From Triplophysa rosa (Eukaryota; Chordata; Actinopteri; Cypriniformes; Nemacheilidae), in contig NC_079904.1 in assembly GCF_024868665.1 (NCBI RefSeq), positions 18,951,173 to 19,015,172 of the forward strand: DNA of 64,000 nt, given 5' to 3'. A program made the translations under genes and the position numbers. Positions 21,116 to 32,038 of the stretch are shown piece after piece. Within the stretch, counting starts at the first letter, position 1. Each line of letters begins with the position of its first letter. The notes below the pieces were generated by a model. That model was given only the letters and a program-made list of their open reading frames with translations. It was not told the DNA's origin and ran no database searches.

Positions 21116-22556
21116 TCAGGATCCAGACATGGAGACCAGGTTTTCCCTGGGATGCCGTAACGTGCCCCTTCCCCTGGGGAAGCTGTCCGCCAGGGGGAGC
21201 GGCCAGGGGGGAGTTGTTGTCAGAGCCTCAGCTCCGAGAACCAAGTCCTGGTTAGGCCGAAGGGGCGTAACTAGTACCACTTGATGCTCCTCTTCCCTGG
21301 CCTTGCACAGGCCCTGTGCAATGAGGCTCACTGGGGGGAAGCGTACTTCCGCTTGTCCCGCGGCCAGCTGTGCGCAAGGGCATCCGTGCCGAGGGTCCCT
21401 CGGACAGGGAGTACCCAAGCGGACAATGGGAGGAGTTCGGGGAGGCAACAGGACCACCTGTGCCTGGCCAAACTGCCCCCAAATGAGCCGGCTGCGCGGG
21501 GAGGGAGTCGCCACTCTCCGCAAGGCGTCAACTGACGAGAGAGCACATCGGCTGTCTGGTTCAGGACGCCTGGGATGTGTGTGGCTCGCAGGGAGCTGAT
21601 CACCTGCTGACTCCAGAGGAGGAGGCGTCGGGCGAGTCATGTTAGCTGCTGTGAGTGAAGAATACGCCACAGCAGCTGTGCTGTCCGACCGGACCAGCAC
21701 GTGCTTCCCTGCACGAGAGGAAGTCCCTCAATGCAAGTAGCACAACCCACAACTCTAGGCAGTTGAATGCCAACGCAGGCGGGGGCCCGTCCACCGCCCC
21801 GACACTGCTTGCCCGTTGCACACGGCACCCCTTAGGGTGTGTCGGCAGAAAAGCGTGTGACCAACGCCTGCTGCCGGTGTGCCACGCTCTCCAAGGAACT
21901 TGACTCTGCCGCCAGTGTTGGAGCGGTCGTATATGCATCGACCCGAGGGGGGGCCACCCCCGCCGAGGATGCCATGAATCCCAGGAGCCTCCTGTTACAG
22001 GGGGACCGCTGACTGTCTGATCTCAGGCAGTTCAACACTGACCGGGCGCGCTAGTCCTCGCGCCCCCCCCTGGGGGTGAGCGGGGCCGCTCGTGAGGACA
22101 GAGTCGAGTTCCATACCGAGAAAGAGGATGCTCTGCACCGGGGAGAGCTTGCTCTTTTCTCAGTTGACCTGTAGCCCCACCGATCTAGGTGCCGGAGCAC
22201 CAGGTCCCTGTGTGTACACCACAGATCTCGAGAGTGTGCCCAAACTTGAGCCAGTCGTCGAGATAGTTAGTACCCGTACACCTCCTTCCCAACGGGGAAG
22301 GAGGGCGGCTTCCACGACCTTCGTAAAGACTCGTGGAGACAGGGACAGACCGAAGGGGAGGACCCTGTACTGATATGCCCGTCCCTCGAACGCGAACCGT
22401 CGGAACGGCCGATGTCGAGGGAGGATCGAGACATGAAAGTACGCGTCCTTCAGGTCGATTGCCATGAACCAGTCCTGACGCCTGACGGACGCCAGGATGC
22501 GCTTCTGCGTGACCATCCTGAAAGGCAGCTAGTGTAGGTGCCTGTTCAGAACACAC
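21116..22556 (-). pseudogene. DIRS-2 reverse transcriptase and RNase H, broken
   Basis: Right to left: MVTQKRILASVRRQDWFMAI and DLKDAYFHVSILPRHRPF (RT motif A, 22400-22516), ISTTGSS in place of the normal LDDW context because of a frameshift near 22265, then RNase H pieces such as LVRSDSTAAVAY (21660-21700) and ELWVVLLAL. Frames change at least four times. Same gene order as copy 1. Confidence 0.8.
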
Positions 22557-22599
22557 AGACCCAAGATAGGGCGCAACCCTCCGCCTTTCTTAGGGACAA

Positions 22600-24640
22600 T
22601 GAAGTACGGGCTGTAAAACCCGCTGAACACCTCGGCCGGTGGGACGGGCTCGATCGCTCCCTTCACCAGAAGGGAGGCGACCTCCGCCCGAAGTACGGGG
22701 GCATCCCTGCCTCTGCCTGAGGTAAAAGGACGTCCCGGAACTTGGGCGGACGTGTAGCGAACTGAATCGCGTAGCCGAGACGGATCGTCTTCCTCAGCCA
22801 GCCTGACAGTCTGGGAAGCTGAGACCAGGCTCCCAGAACTGTGACAGGGGGACTAGAGGTTTGATCTGCTTCATCGCCCCCGCGGAGGGTGGTTCGATGG
22901 CTAGCAGTACGGATTCCTTGCCGGGGGAGGCCCCCCGGGGAGGAGATCGGCTCTGCCATATTTCCTGCCTGGCGACTGCGCAGCTCAACGCACTGTCTGA
23001 CTGAGAGTGCTGAGGGCTGGTGTTTATACTCGACATTGCGCTTTGCCATGACGCAACGTCGAGTTTGCCGTTCACCGTCGTGCAGAGGGTGAGAGCGGCT
23101 GAGGTAACCCAGAGAGAGAGGAAACTCTCCTTTTTGAGAGTAAGTGGGCGCCAGCCCCCCAGAGGGGGCCAGCAGATGGAGGGACGGGGCAGGAACCGTC
23201 CCTATCCGACCTACCAGCGCTGTGGCTGGGGTCGGGCCCAATGGTAGCCTCGATCCCCCTGAGGTGATCCCATGACAGCCGCTGCCCGCGGCTGCTGATG
23301 GGGCGATGGTCTCCTCTTCGCTGTCTCCTCCAGGTCACTGGAGGGCGTTGAAGAGGACCAGGGCTGCTGGGAAGCAGACAGTGCACGGGACTCGACGGCC
23401 GAGGCGGCCGAGTTGCGGCACGGAGGACTGCTTTTTACTGTCGAGAACCCTCCACAGTAACACCAACCAGCCCCCCCTTGCGAGACGGGTACGTCGAGAA
23501 AGCGGACCTTCTCAGCGTTACTCATCTGCGCAAGTATCGGCCAGAGGAGTTTCTCATGGACCACAAGTGTGGACATCGTCCGACCCAGGGCCCCCGTGGT
23601 CACCTTGGTCGCCCGTAGAGCGAGGTCGGTGACGGCGCGGAGTTCCTGCATAAGCGCTGGGTCGGTCTTACCCTCGTGGAGCTCTCTCAACGCCCTGGCC
23701 TGGCAGGAGCCATAGCGTGGAGAGAGGAGGCAGCTTGGTCCGCCGCAATGTAAGCTCTCGACACCAGAGATGCCGAGACACCACATGCTTTGGACGGGAG
23801 TCTAGGTCGAGCCCCCCCAGGTGGCCGCCACCTACGGGCACGAGTGCACCGCGGCGGCAACTCCACCTGGGGACACCGACGCATCCTCCAGCTGTCTCAA
23901 CCTCGAGGGAAGAGAGGGTGACAGAACTTTGTTTGACGTGAAACGTGCCGGAAGGGGCGTTCCAGGTCTTACAAAGTTCCTCATGCACTTCCGGTAAACA
24001 CAGCACTGGGGGCGGGCGCGCTCAAACCCGAGGCGCCATGTAGCCAGCCGCGAACGCCGGGAGAGGCAGTGCGGGCACTACAACCCAACACTCACGGCGG
24101 CCCGGGAAAGCATGGCCGACATCTCGACATCCGCTTTTTCCTGGGCTCGACCCCCCGAGGGAGGGAGCCCGAAGAATCGTCGGAGTCGGATGGCAGTACG
24201 TCACCCCCCGATGCTGCAAGAGACCTCTCATCATCACGCATCGTGTCCGAATACGTGATTGAGGAATAAGACGGCGGACCGTCTTTTTGGGGAACGGTCA
24301 GACGAGCGAAACGAGGTGTGATTGGTCCGTGAGCCGTGGCTGGCGGATTATCGCTCACATAAATCCTCATCTCACCCTCGCTGCTTGCCATAGTGGACAG
24401 CAGGGCCGTAGTCCTGCCGCCACGGAACGGGGAGCAAACGAGATGGTGGCTGAGTCCCGTGGGAACACAGTCACCTGTGATGCGACGTGTGAATCGTCAC
24501 CGCCCGCAGTGTGGGCAGGACGTATCCACAACGTCTGCCCCAGCGTACTGGAAGTGTCCGTCCCCCTCCTCGATGAGTGTGTTGCACCCATGAGAACAGC
24601 GGGACAAGCCACGCTGGAGAAATTTGCTCTTTTAGAAAAG
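22600..24640 (-). pseudogene. DIRS-2 gag region, broken
   Basis: Fragments match copy 3 gag: ALRELHEGKTDPALMQELRA (about 23640-23700), MSTLVVHEKLLWPILAQMSN, NAEKVRFLDVPVSQGG and, further upstream, an acidic segment MRIYVSDNPPATAH. The N-terminal zinc-binding region near 24500-24600 is present in pieces. Many indels. Confidence 0.65.
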
Positions 24641-24784
24641 GAAATTGCTCGAACACCTCCGGAACTGCCGAGACGCCCAGGGGAGAGTCACTGCAGGAAG
24701 GGACCGTCCGCTGTCCACGTCGTAGATTCCAGCAGAAAGAATGATCAACAGATCGTAGAGAAGCTCATCAGATGCGTAGGCTCT

Positions 24785-24976
24785 GAAGAACAAAAGGTGA
24801 ATGAATGAGCACGCCGGCTTCCCTCTTATACCCGGACATCCGGGGAGGAGCCTGGCATGCAAATTTCATTCGCCAATTTTCATTGGCCTTTTCTAAATAC
24901 TCAGAAGATGATAGGTTCTCAAGACAAACCCCATTCTGTCGGTTCGACACAACGTCGAGAGACCGAAAGAAAGGGA
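24785..24976 (-). repeat. DIRS-2 right terminal inverted repeat
   Basis: Inverse of the left end. It holds the minus-strand start region of the element, including tataagagggaagccggcg. It ends at gaaagaaaggga, after which the host gene frame resumes. Confidence 0.85.
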
Positions 24977-25364
24977 AGGCCAGTTCTCTTTAAGTCGTGA
25001 AGAAATGGAACAACTATGCAAGGATCTGAAGCCTACCCCGAGAAAAGTAACTGGGCTGTTGAAGTTCCCACTAGGTATGTCAGAAAACCAGGCAGAGGTT
25101 GCCAACCACCTGAAAAGGTATATTAGGAAATTGATGAAAACAAGCTCAGCAGATTTTTTGAGATTCTGTACTGGCTCCGATTTAGTGGTTGCAGAGGCTA
25201 TTCAGGTGGAGTTCACCTTCCAGACAGATTTTACTAGAAGGCCAATTGGACGTACCTGTGGTATGGTCCTAGAACTCTCTGACTCATATGACAATATCCC
25301 ACAGTTCCGTGCTGAATTTAACTGTGTTCTGGAAAGTAACATCTGGGTCATGGACATTGTGTAG
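24977..25364 (+). pseudogene. HECT-like gene, 3' end (C-lobe)
   Basis: After DIRS-2 the host frame resumes GQFSLSREEMEQLCKDLKPT, then FLRFCTGSDLVV and RRPIGRTCGMVLELSDSYDN. It ends ESNIWVMDIV with a TAG at 25362-25364. The RTCGMVLEL block matches the position of the catalytic Cys in HECT ligases (usually HTCFN), so the Cys is kept. Removing the DIRS element joins EVTK to GQFS in frame with one codon between. The C-lobe itself is uninterrupted and well preserved, which suggests the inactivating insertions are not ancient. Confidence 0.7.
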
Positions 25365-25390
25365 CTCGACAGTCGTAAAGTTAACACACG

Positions 25391-25415
25391 CATGCACGCA
25401 CACACACACACACAC

Positions 25416-25470
<55 letters not shown>
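25391..25470. repeat. (CA)n microsatellite
   Basis: About 80 bp of ca dinucleotides with two cg interruptions, 27 bp after the HECT-gene stop. Confidence 0.95.
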
Positions 25471-25474
<4 letters not shown>

Positions 25475-25819
25475 GCTGGACACTTGTAACGCGGTATGTC
25501 TTTACTAATAATCCACACATGCACAGAGCCAATGCCAATAACATTCTAAAAGGATTCTAAAGGAAAATGAAGTTCATAAAAAGCACACATACTTAAATGC
25601 TTTTTGAGAGCTTTGTTAAAAATACATTGTATATGTTTGTGTATGTATGTTGTTTACACATTGATTCGAACTTACATGATTGAATGTAGCATTCCAGGTT
25701 CATACTCAACTAAGCAGCATTACACTATGCAACGCAGAAAACTCTTGCACTGTTTTGGGCAATTTTATGTGTTTTGTAATATTGATTCTTATTCATATAC
25801 TTGCATTCAATGTTATATA
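25471..25819. other. AT-rich interval, no feature
   Basis: No coding signal. It lies between the microsatellite and the 5' end of L2 copy B and probably belonged to the 3' flank of the HECT-like gene. Confidence 0.5.
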
Positions 25820-27541
25820 GCGATACGGAGTTAGCTTTCACTGTTATGCTGATGATACTCAACTTTATATTTCCCCGAAGCCTTATGAAACACAGCAGTT
25901 CCAGCGAATAATGGAATGCATAGTCGATATAAAAAACTGGATGAGTAACAACTTTTTATTACTGAACTCGGACAAAACAGAAGTGTTACTTATTTGACCG
26001 AAAACTGCTATAAGTAACAACCAAGAATACTGTTTAACTATTGACGGATGTTCCATAAAACCCTCNNNNNNNNNNNNNNNNNNNNNNNNNNNNNNNNNNN
26101 NNNNNNNNNNNNNNNNNNNNNNNNNNNNNNNNNNNNNNNNNNNNNNNNNNNNNNNNNNNNNNNNNNNNNNNNNNNNNNNNNNNNNNNNNNNNNNNNNNNN
26201 NNNNNNNNNNNNNNNNNNNNNNNNNNNNNNNNNNNNNNNNNNNNNNNNNNNNNNNNNNNNNNNNNNNNNNNNNNNNNNNNNNNNNNNNNNNNNNNNNNNN
26301 NNNNNNNNNNNNNNNNNNNNNNNNNNNNNNNNNNNNNNNNNNNNNNNNNNNNNNNNNNNNNNNNNNNNNNNNNNNNNNNNNNNNNNNNNNNNNNNNNNNN
26401 NNNNNNNNNNNNNNNNNNNNNNNNNNNNNNNNNNNNNNNNNNNNNNNNNNNNNNNNNNNNNNNNNNNNNNNNNNNNNNNNNNNNNNNNNNNNNNNNNNNN
26501 NNNNNNNNNNNNNNNNNNNNNNNNNNNNNNNNNNNNNNNNNNNNNNNNNNNNNNNNNNNNNNNNNNNNNNNNNNNNNNNNNNNNNNNNNNNNNNNNNNNN
26601 NNNNNNNNNNNNNNNNNNNNNNNNNNNNNNNNNNNNNNNNNNNNNNNNNNNNNNNNNNNNNNNNNNNNNGAGGGTTTAGGCTGCATTAGTTAGATCAACC
26701 GGAACCAAAAACACAACTGATGTACTTGTTGCATCAAAGAGTACAGAACAGTACTCTACTCTCAGCCAGTCTTGTCTCATTGTTCCAAGGTTACCACAGC
26801 GAGCAGGATGCAGTTCATGGCCTGACCTGATGGTAGAGCGGAGAATGGGAAGTGGGGACCTGACAAGAGCTGAGATGATAGAGCTGGATAAAGAAGGACG
26901 CGGTCTCTTGACATGTCTTCACCACAAAATTTCAAATGCTATTAGATTATTAATGATAATCTTAAACTATAATTTATTTTATTATTAAGTTTATTTATTT
27001 TATTTAGCCTTGTTGTGCAAGCTCTCTGGAGCTTGTGCAGAGGCAGCAGCTTTTGCCAGAGGGGAACTGGAATCCCCTGGTTGGGCCTGGGTTCTCCTGA
27101 GTTTTTTTTTCTCGATTAGAGTTTTGGGTTCCTCGCCACCGTTTGCATACTGTTTTTTGCACTATTTGCCTGGCCGGGGGGTTGCTTTAGAATTTTCAAG
27201 TTTTACTTAATTAATATTGCATATAGGAATTTATAGTCTGTTTTATTTTACCTGTGCTTCTCTCTCCTTTATCTTAAATGTGTGCTCTCACTGAGCGTGT
27301 GTGTGTGCGCGTACTTGTCTGCGTCCGTGTGTGTGTGTCTATGTGTGTTAGTACGTGTGCATATTGTGTGTGTGGAGTGTTTTGTATGTGGGTATGTCTG
27401 TCTTCTGTGTTTTCAACTTTTTCTTGTTTTTGCAGGTACAACTTTAATTGTTTTGCTTATAGTCAATATGTCTTATGTACAGCTGCTTTGTAACAATGAA
27501 AATTGTAAAAAGCGCTATATAAATAAAGTTGAGTTGAGTTG
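25820..27541 (+). mobile_element. L2 LINE copy B, 5'-truncated, with assembly gap
   Basis: It begins inside RT (ACGGAGTTAGC, the HGVSFHCYADD region), is lost in the N run, and resumes in the 3'UTR at 26670 (gagggtttaggctgc). The tail is aaataaagttgagttgagttg, a short TTGAG repeat typical of this family's 3' end. One in-frame stop (tga at 25996) appears before the gap. The matching stretch of copy C suggests about 646 bp are missing, close to the 604 Ns. Confidence 0.85.
26066..26669. other. Assembly gap (604 N)
   Basis: Unknown bases. The left edge is at aaaaccctc and the right edge at gagggttt, both inside one L2 copy, so the hidden sequence is most likely the end of that RT. Confidence 1.
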
Positions 27542-28752
27542 AAGACAACAGATCCCATCATTCCATGCTCCTTCACAGCGTCATCAAGCTATGGCATTGT
27601 TGTTGTTTTGATCGTGCGGTTTTTACAATCTGCACCTTTAAGCAGTTGAAAAAAAACTGTAAACAAAATAAGTCATCTAGCAAGTACACAAAAAGTCTCC
27701 GTTTTTTAAAGTGTGTTGAAAACTGTCTCCTTACCTTACCCATATTTGCATAAACATTAAAAGTTATTTTAATAAATATTTTTATGATTATATTTAATTT
27801 AATGGATAGAATCCAATAAAAAATTTGCGAATAGTGTCATACATGTCATTTTGTTCTTAGGATTAATTTAGTATAATTAAAAGCAGGTAATTTTATTTTT
27901 AGATGGGCCTGTTTACTGCCTCATACCATGGCAACAATTGATGTCTGTTCCAACTTTCTGAGCGTCCAAGCAGTGTGATTGATTATCTTGGAAGGGGAAA
28001 AACAATCAGCTGAATAGTCTGTGTTTAATTTTATTCAACAGGTGATAAGAGCCAATTTAGCTGGGTTTGTGAAAGAAACATCACTGTCTCAGCTGTAATA
28101 GGTTTTACAGTTCTGAAATCGGATTTTTCAAAAACAAACTATTGACTGCATCTACGCACATTCAGAATGTAATTTATAAGTGGATATGCTACTGGATATG
28201 TAATGAAACAAAGCAACTAGTTCACAGCAAAAAGGGGGTCAGGAGTGTGTGCTGTCATAGAACCCTTGTTCATTTCAGCCAGTGACTCATTCCACATTCC
28301 TGAACGGGGGAAAGAGTTCTCTCACAGACAAGAGTCTTAGTCTTGTGAGAGATTAGCCTATTGCGCTTGTGAAACTGCCACGATGGAGGGGGTGAAGGTG
28401 GGTTGATTTCAAGATTCCTGATATCTTGGCCTGAAGTGCTCCCTTAGATATTTCCTGTCAGGTAAAAAGGCCACTCTTTCTGCTAGACATGTGAAGTTGT
28501 AAAAGAAAATGAACAAAAACAATCTGAGGAACCTTCCTTTATGGTTGATAAAATTACTGTTTGTAAACAAATGCTCTAGTTTTTTTTTTCCTGTTTTATT
28601 TCATACTTCTGTTTCAGTGTTTTCAAGAAATAGAAAGCACACAGAAATATGCATTTTTTAAATAAAGTCCAGAGCTAAACTAATATGTAAATCACCAAAA
28701 CACATGTAAAATTTAATTCATAAAAACAAAAATAATCATACTGAATTAATCT
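27542..28752. other. Non-coding interval; part occurs inverted at 31733
   Basis: No gene or domain. The section 27626-27930 (from acaatctgcacc to tcataccatg) is found in reverse complement at 31733-32038, essentially base for base. The rest appears unique in the window. Confidence 0.7.
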
Positions 28753-30178
28753 GCTATTGGCGTCTGACCGAGGTTGTATCTCGTTATTGGTGCTGCTAGA
28801 CCTTAGTGCTGCATTCGATACCATTGACCACAGCACACTCCTACATAGACTCGAAAATTACGTCGGCATTAAAGGAATAGCTTTGAAATGGTTTAAATCT
28901 TATTTATCCGACCGTTTTCAATTTGTAGCAATAAACAATGAGGTGTCACGCAAATCGCAAGTCCAGTACGGTGTACCACAGGGCTCAGTCTTAGGGCCTC
29001 TGCTCTTCGCATTATACATGCTACCTCTAGGAGATATAATAAAGCGACACGGAGTTAGCTTTCACTGTTATGCTGATGATACTCAACTTTATATTTCCTC
29101 GAAGCCTCATGAAACACAGCAGTTCCATCGAATAATGGAATGCATAGTCGATATAAAAAACTGGATGAGTAACAACTTTTTATTACTGAACTCGGACAAA
29201 ACAGAAGTGTTACTTATTGGACCGAAAACTGCTATAAGTAACAACCAAGAATACTGTTTAACTATTGACGGATGTTCCATAAAACCCTCGTCGTCAGCAA
29301 AGAATCTTGGCGTTCTATTCGATAGTAATCTGTCATTTGAGAGCCACGTCGCCAACACCTGTAAAATTGCGTTTTTCCATCTTAAGAATATATCTAAACT
29401 ACGTCATATGCTGTCAATCTCAGATGCAGAGAAGTTAATTCATGCATTCATGACATCAAGACTAGATTACTGTAATGCACTGTTAGGTGGTTGCCCTGCA
29501 GGCTTATTACAAAAACTCCAATTGGTCCAAAACGCGGCAGCTCGAGTTCTTACACGTACAAAAAAGTATGAACATATTAGCCCGGTTCTGTCAACCTTGC
29601 ACTGGTTACCTATAAAGCATCGCGTTAACTTTAAAATCTTGCTTATTACCTATAAAGCCTTACATGGTTTAGCTCCTCAGTACTTGAATGAACTCCTTTT
29701 GTATTACAGTCCTTCACGTGCATTACGCTCTCAGGCGTCCTGTCAGTTGGTAATACCTAGAATTTCAAAATCAAGTGCAGGTGGTAGATCCTTTTCCTAT
29801 CTAGCGCCTAAACTTTGGAATAGTCTTCCCTGCACTGTCCGGGAGGCAGACACACTCTGTCAGTTTAAATCTAGACTAAAGACGCATCTTTTTAATCTTG
29901 CATACACTACTCTTCCATAATATAAATCTTCAGAGGGTTTAGGCTGCATTAGTTAGATCAACCGGAACCAAAAACACAACTGATGTATTTGTTGCATCAA
30001 AGAGTACAGAACAGTACTCTACTCTCAGCCAGTCTTGTCTCATTGTTCCAAGGTTACCACAGCGAGCAGGATGCAGTTCATGGCCTGACCTGATGGTAGA
30101 GCGGAGAATGGGAAGTGGGGACCTGACAAGAGCTGAGATGATAGAGCTGGATAAAGAAGGACGCGGTCCTTGACATGA
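28753..30178 (+). mobile_element. L2 LINE copy C, RT and start of 3'UTR
   Basis: 5'-truncated at the LLASDRG codons of RT. The RT 3' half and the first about 250 bp of 3'UTR follow, up to ttgacatg at 30178. In copy B the next bases are tcttcaccacaaa. In copy C these are found only at 34049, after a 3.87-kb interruption. Confidence 0.85.
28757..29920 (+). CDS. L2-C ORF2 fragment: RT palm, thumb and C-terminus
   Basis: An unbroken frame of 387 codons ending in TAA. Motifs: [14 protein letters not shown] (motif A, residues about 13-27), GVPQGSVLGP (72-81) and YADD (105-108, catalytic). Then [66 protein letters not shown] and a conserved C-terminal block KLWNSLPCTVREADTLCQFK. The first codon is only the start of the open stretch, because the element is cut upstream. 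It is the best-kept RT in the window, but with no endonuclease or ORF1 on the same strand it is not autonomous. Confidence 0.85.
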   Translation: MASDRGCISLLVLLDLSAAFDTIDHSTLLHRLENYVGIKGIALKWFKSYLSDRFQFVAINNEVSRKSQVQYGVPQGSVLGPLLFALYMLPLGDIIKRHGVSFHCYADDTQLYISSKPHETQQFHRIMECIVDIKNWMSNNFLLLNSDKTEVLLIGPKTAISNNQEYCLTIDGCSIKPSSSAKNLGVLFDSNLSFESHVANTCKIAFFHLKNISKLRHMLSISDAEKLIHAFMTSRLDYCNALLGGCPAGLLQKLQLVQNAAARVLTRTKKYEHISPVLSTLHWLPIKHRVNFKILLITYKALHGLAPQYLNELLLYYSPSRALRSQASCQLVIPRISKSSAGGRSFSYLAPKLWNSLPCTVREADTLCQFKSRLKTHLFNLAYTTLP

Positions 30179-31731
30179 CACCATGTGTCAATGGTATCGA
30201 ATGCAGCACTAAGGTCTAGCAGCACCAATAACGAGATACAACCTCGGTCAGACGCCAATAGCAGATCATTTGTAACTCTGATCAAAGCAGTCTCTGTACT
30301 GTGACATGCTCTAAATCCAGACTGGAATTCTTCATTGATGTCATTCCTTTGGAGGAAGGAGCATAATTGAGTTGAAACTACTTTTTCCAGAACTTTAGAT
30401 ATGAAAGGTAGATTCGATATAGGCCTGTAGTTCCTTAGTTCTCTAGGGTCGAGTTGGGGTTTTTTGACAAGGGGCCTTATAACAGCCACCTTATATGCTT
30501 TAGGCACATGTCCTAATGTCAGAGATGAGTTAATAATACCAAGAAGAGGATCTATAATTTCTGGGAGCATCTCTTTCAGTAGATTTGTAGGTATAGGGTC
30601 TAGTATGCATGTTGTTGATTTAGATGATCTAATAATTTTAGACAGCTCATCTTGATCTACGGTATAAAATAATGCATTTTCTCCTTAAGGGCGCTGTAGT
30701 TAGTTTGTTCAGCGGGTTTCACTTCTGATTGCATTGTTATAATTTTTTCTCTAATATCTTGGATTTTATATGTGAAGTAGTTCATAAATTCATCACTGCT
30801 ATGCTGATATACAGGATCAGAAGTCACTGACGATTTATTTTTTGTTAATTTAGCCACCGTGTTAAATAAAAACCTAGGGTTGTGCTGGTTTTCTTCTATT
30901 AGTGATGAAAAGTAGGCGGATCTAGAAGTTTTAGGGCTTTCCTGTATTTTCGAATACTATCCTTCCATGCTGTACGAAATACCTCTAATTTAGTTTTCTT
31001 AAAGTTGCGCTCCATTTTTCGGGCCGCTTTCTTTAGAGCCTGAGTGTGTTCATTATACCACGGTGTGGGGCTGCCATTTTTAATCTTCTTTAAACGTAGT
31101 GGAGCAACTTTGTCTAGCGTTACCGAGAAGGTGGAATTAAAATTTTCAGTGGTAATGTCAAGATCTTCAACGTTATTTCTCATGATTTGAGAAAATTGGG
31201 CAGATTATCGAGAAACGCATCTTTGGTAGTTGAAGTTATTGTTCTACCATATTTGTAACAATGAGTTTTATTTGCAGCCGTAGGCCAGTGAAGCAAACAT
31301 AATACCAGATAATGATCCGAAATGTCTTCACTCTGCTGAAGGATTTTAACGTCGTCCACATTTATACCGTAAGACAGTATTAAATCTAAAGTATGATTAC
31401 GAAGGTGAGTGGGTCCTGACACATGTTGACTAAGCCCATGGAGTTAAGAGTGTCTTTGAAAGCCATTCCTAAGGCATCTGTAACGTTATCTACGTGGATG
31501 TTAAAGTCACCAACGACAAGGAGTCTATCTGCGGCCAGTACTAGTTCTGATAAGAACCCACCAAATTCTTTAATAAAATCTGTGTGGTGCCCTGGAGGCC
31601 TATATACAATAGCTAGAATCAATTTAAAAAGTGTTTTATCTTTAGTATTAGGTGTTGAAACATGAAGAACCATGACTTCAAAAGAATTATATTTAGAGTT
31701 CGACTTCTGGGAAATGCTAAGAGAGTTATTG
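30179..31731 (-). mobile_element. Inverted L2 5' half, endonuclease and RT start
   Basis: Minus-strand L2 sequence running from gttattg at 31731 (endonuclease, LYNNSLSIS) down to 30185 in the FDTID block of RT, followed by a short join (acaccatgtg) to the plus-strand copy C. It is nearly the same sequence as copy A, 2600-4150. Small losses break the frame (for example near 30673, 30931 and 31196). It overlaps copy C in content by only about 70 bp of RT. Confidence 0.8.
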
Positions 31732-31732
31732 N
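31732..31732. other. Single ambiguous base (contig-join mark)
   Basis: One n lies exactly where L2 endonuclease sequence stops and an inverted copy of 27626-27930 begins. Confidence 0.95.
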
Positions 31733-32038
31733 CATGGTATGAGGCAGTAAACAGGCCCATCTAAAAATAAAATTACCTGCTTTTAATTATACTAAATTAA
31801 TCCTAAGAACAAAATGACATGTATGACACTATTCGCAAATTTTTTATTGGATTCTATCCATTAAATTAAATATAATCATAAAAATATTTATTAAAATAAC
31901 TTTTAATGTTTATGCAAATATGGGTAAGGTAAGGAGACAGTTTTCAACACACTTTAAAAAACGGAGACTTTTTGTGTACTTGCTAGATGACTTATTTTGT
32001 TTACAGTTTTTTTTCAACTGCTTAAAGGTGCAGATTGT
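31733..32038 (-). repeat. Inverted copy of 27626-27930
   Basis: Reverse complement of unique-looking flank located 4 kb upstream, near identical. It has no coding content. It may be a real inverted duplication or an assembly artefact. Confidence 0.85.

Larger units (their letters stand above)
19109..24976 (-). mobile_element. DIRS-type retrotransposon copy 2, inserted in the HECT-like gene
   Basis: The left end starts (g)tcttggttacggatg and the right end finishes gaaagaaaggga. About 200 bp at each end are inverted repeats of one another (19127-19330 against 24785-24960). Near 19385-19490 lies the internal complementary region, in which the complements of both ends are joined (accaagac next to gttccc). 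Gag, RT, RNase H and recombinase are present on the minus strand, all broken. No target duplication is visible, as expected for tyrosine-recombinase integration. Confidence 0.9.

Noticed and set aside
25202..25560. Cys/Val- or Thr/His-repeat proteins
   Set aside because: Translations of the CA microsatellite.
25883..26689. Long open frames across 26066-26669
   Set aside because: They consist of N bases.
28753..31731. Twin-priming inversion of one LINE
   Set aside because: In twin priming the inverted 5' piece lies upstream of the 3' piece. Here it lies inside the 3'UTR and includes unrelated flank and an N.
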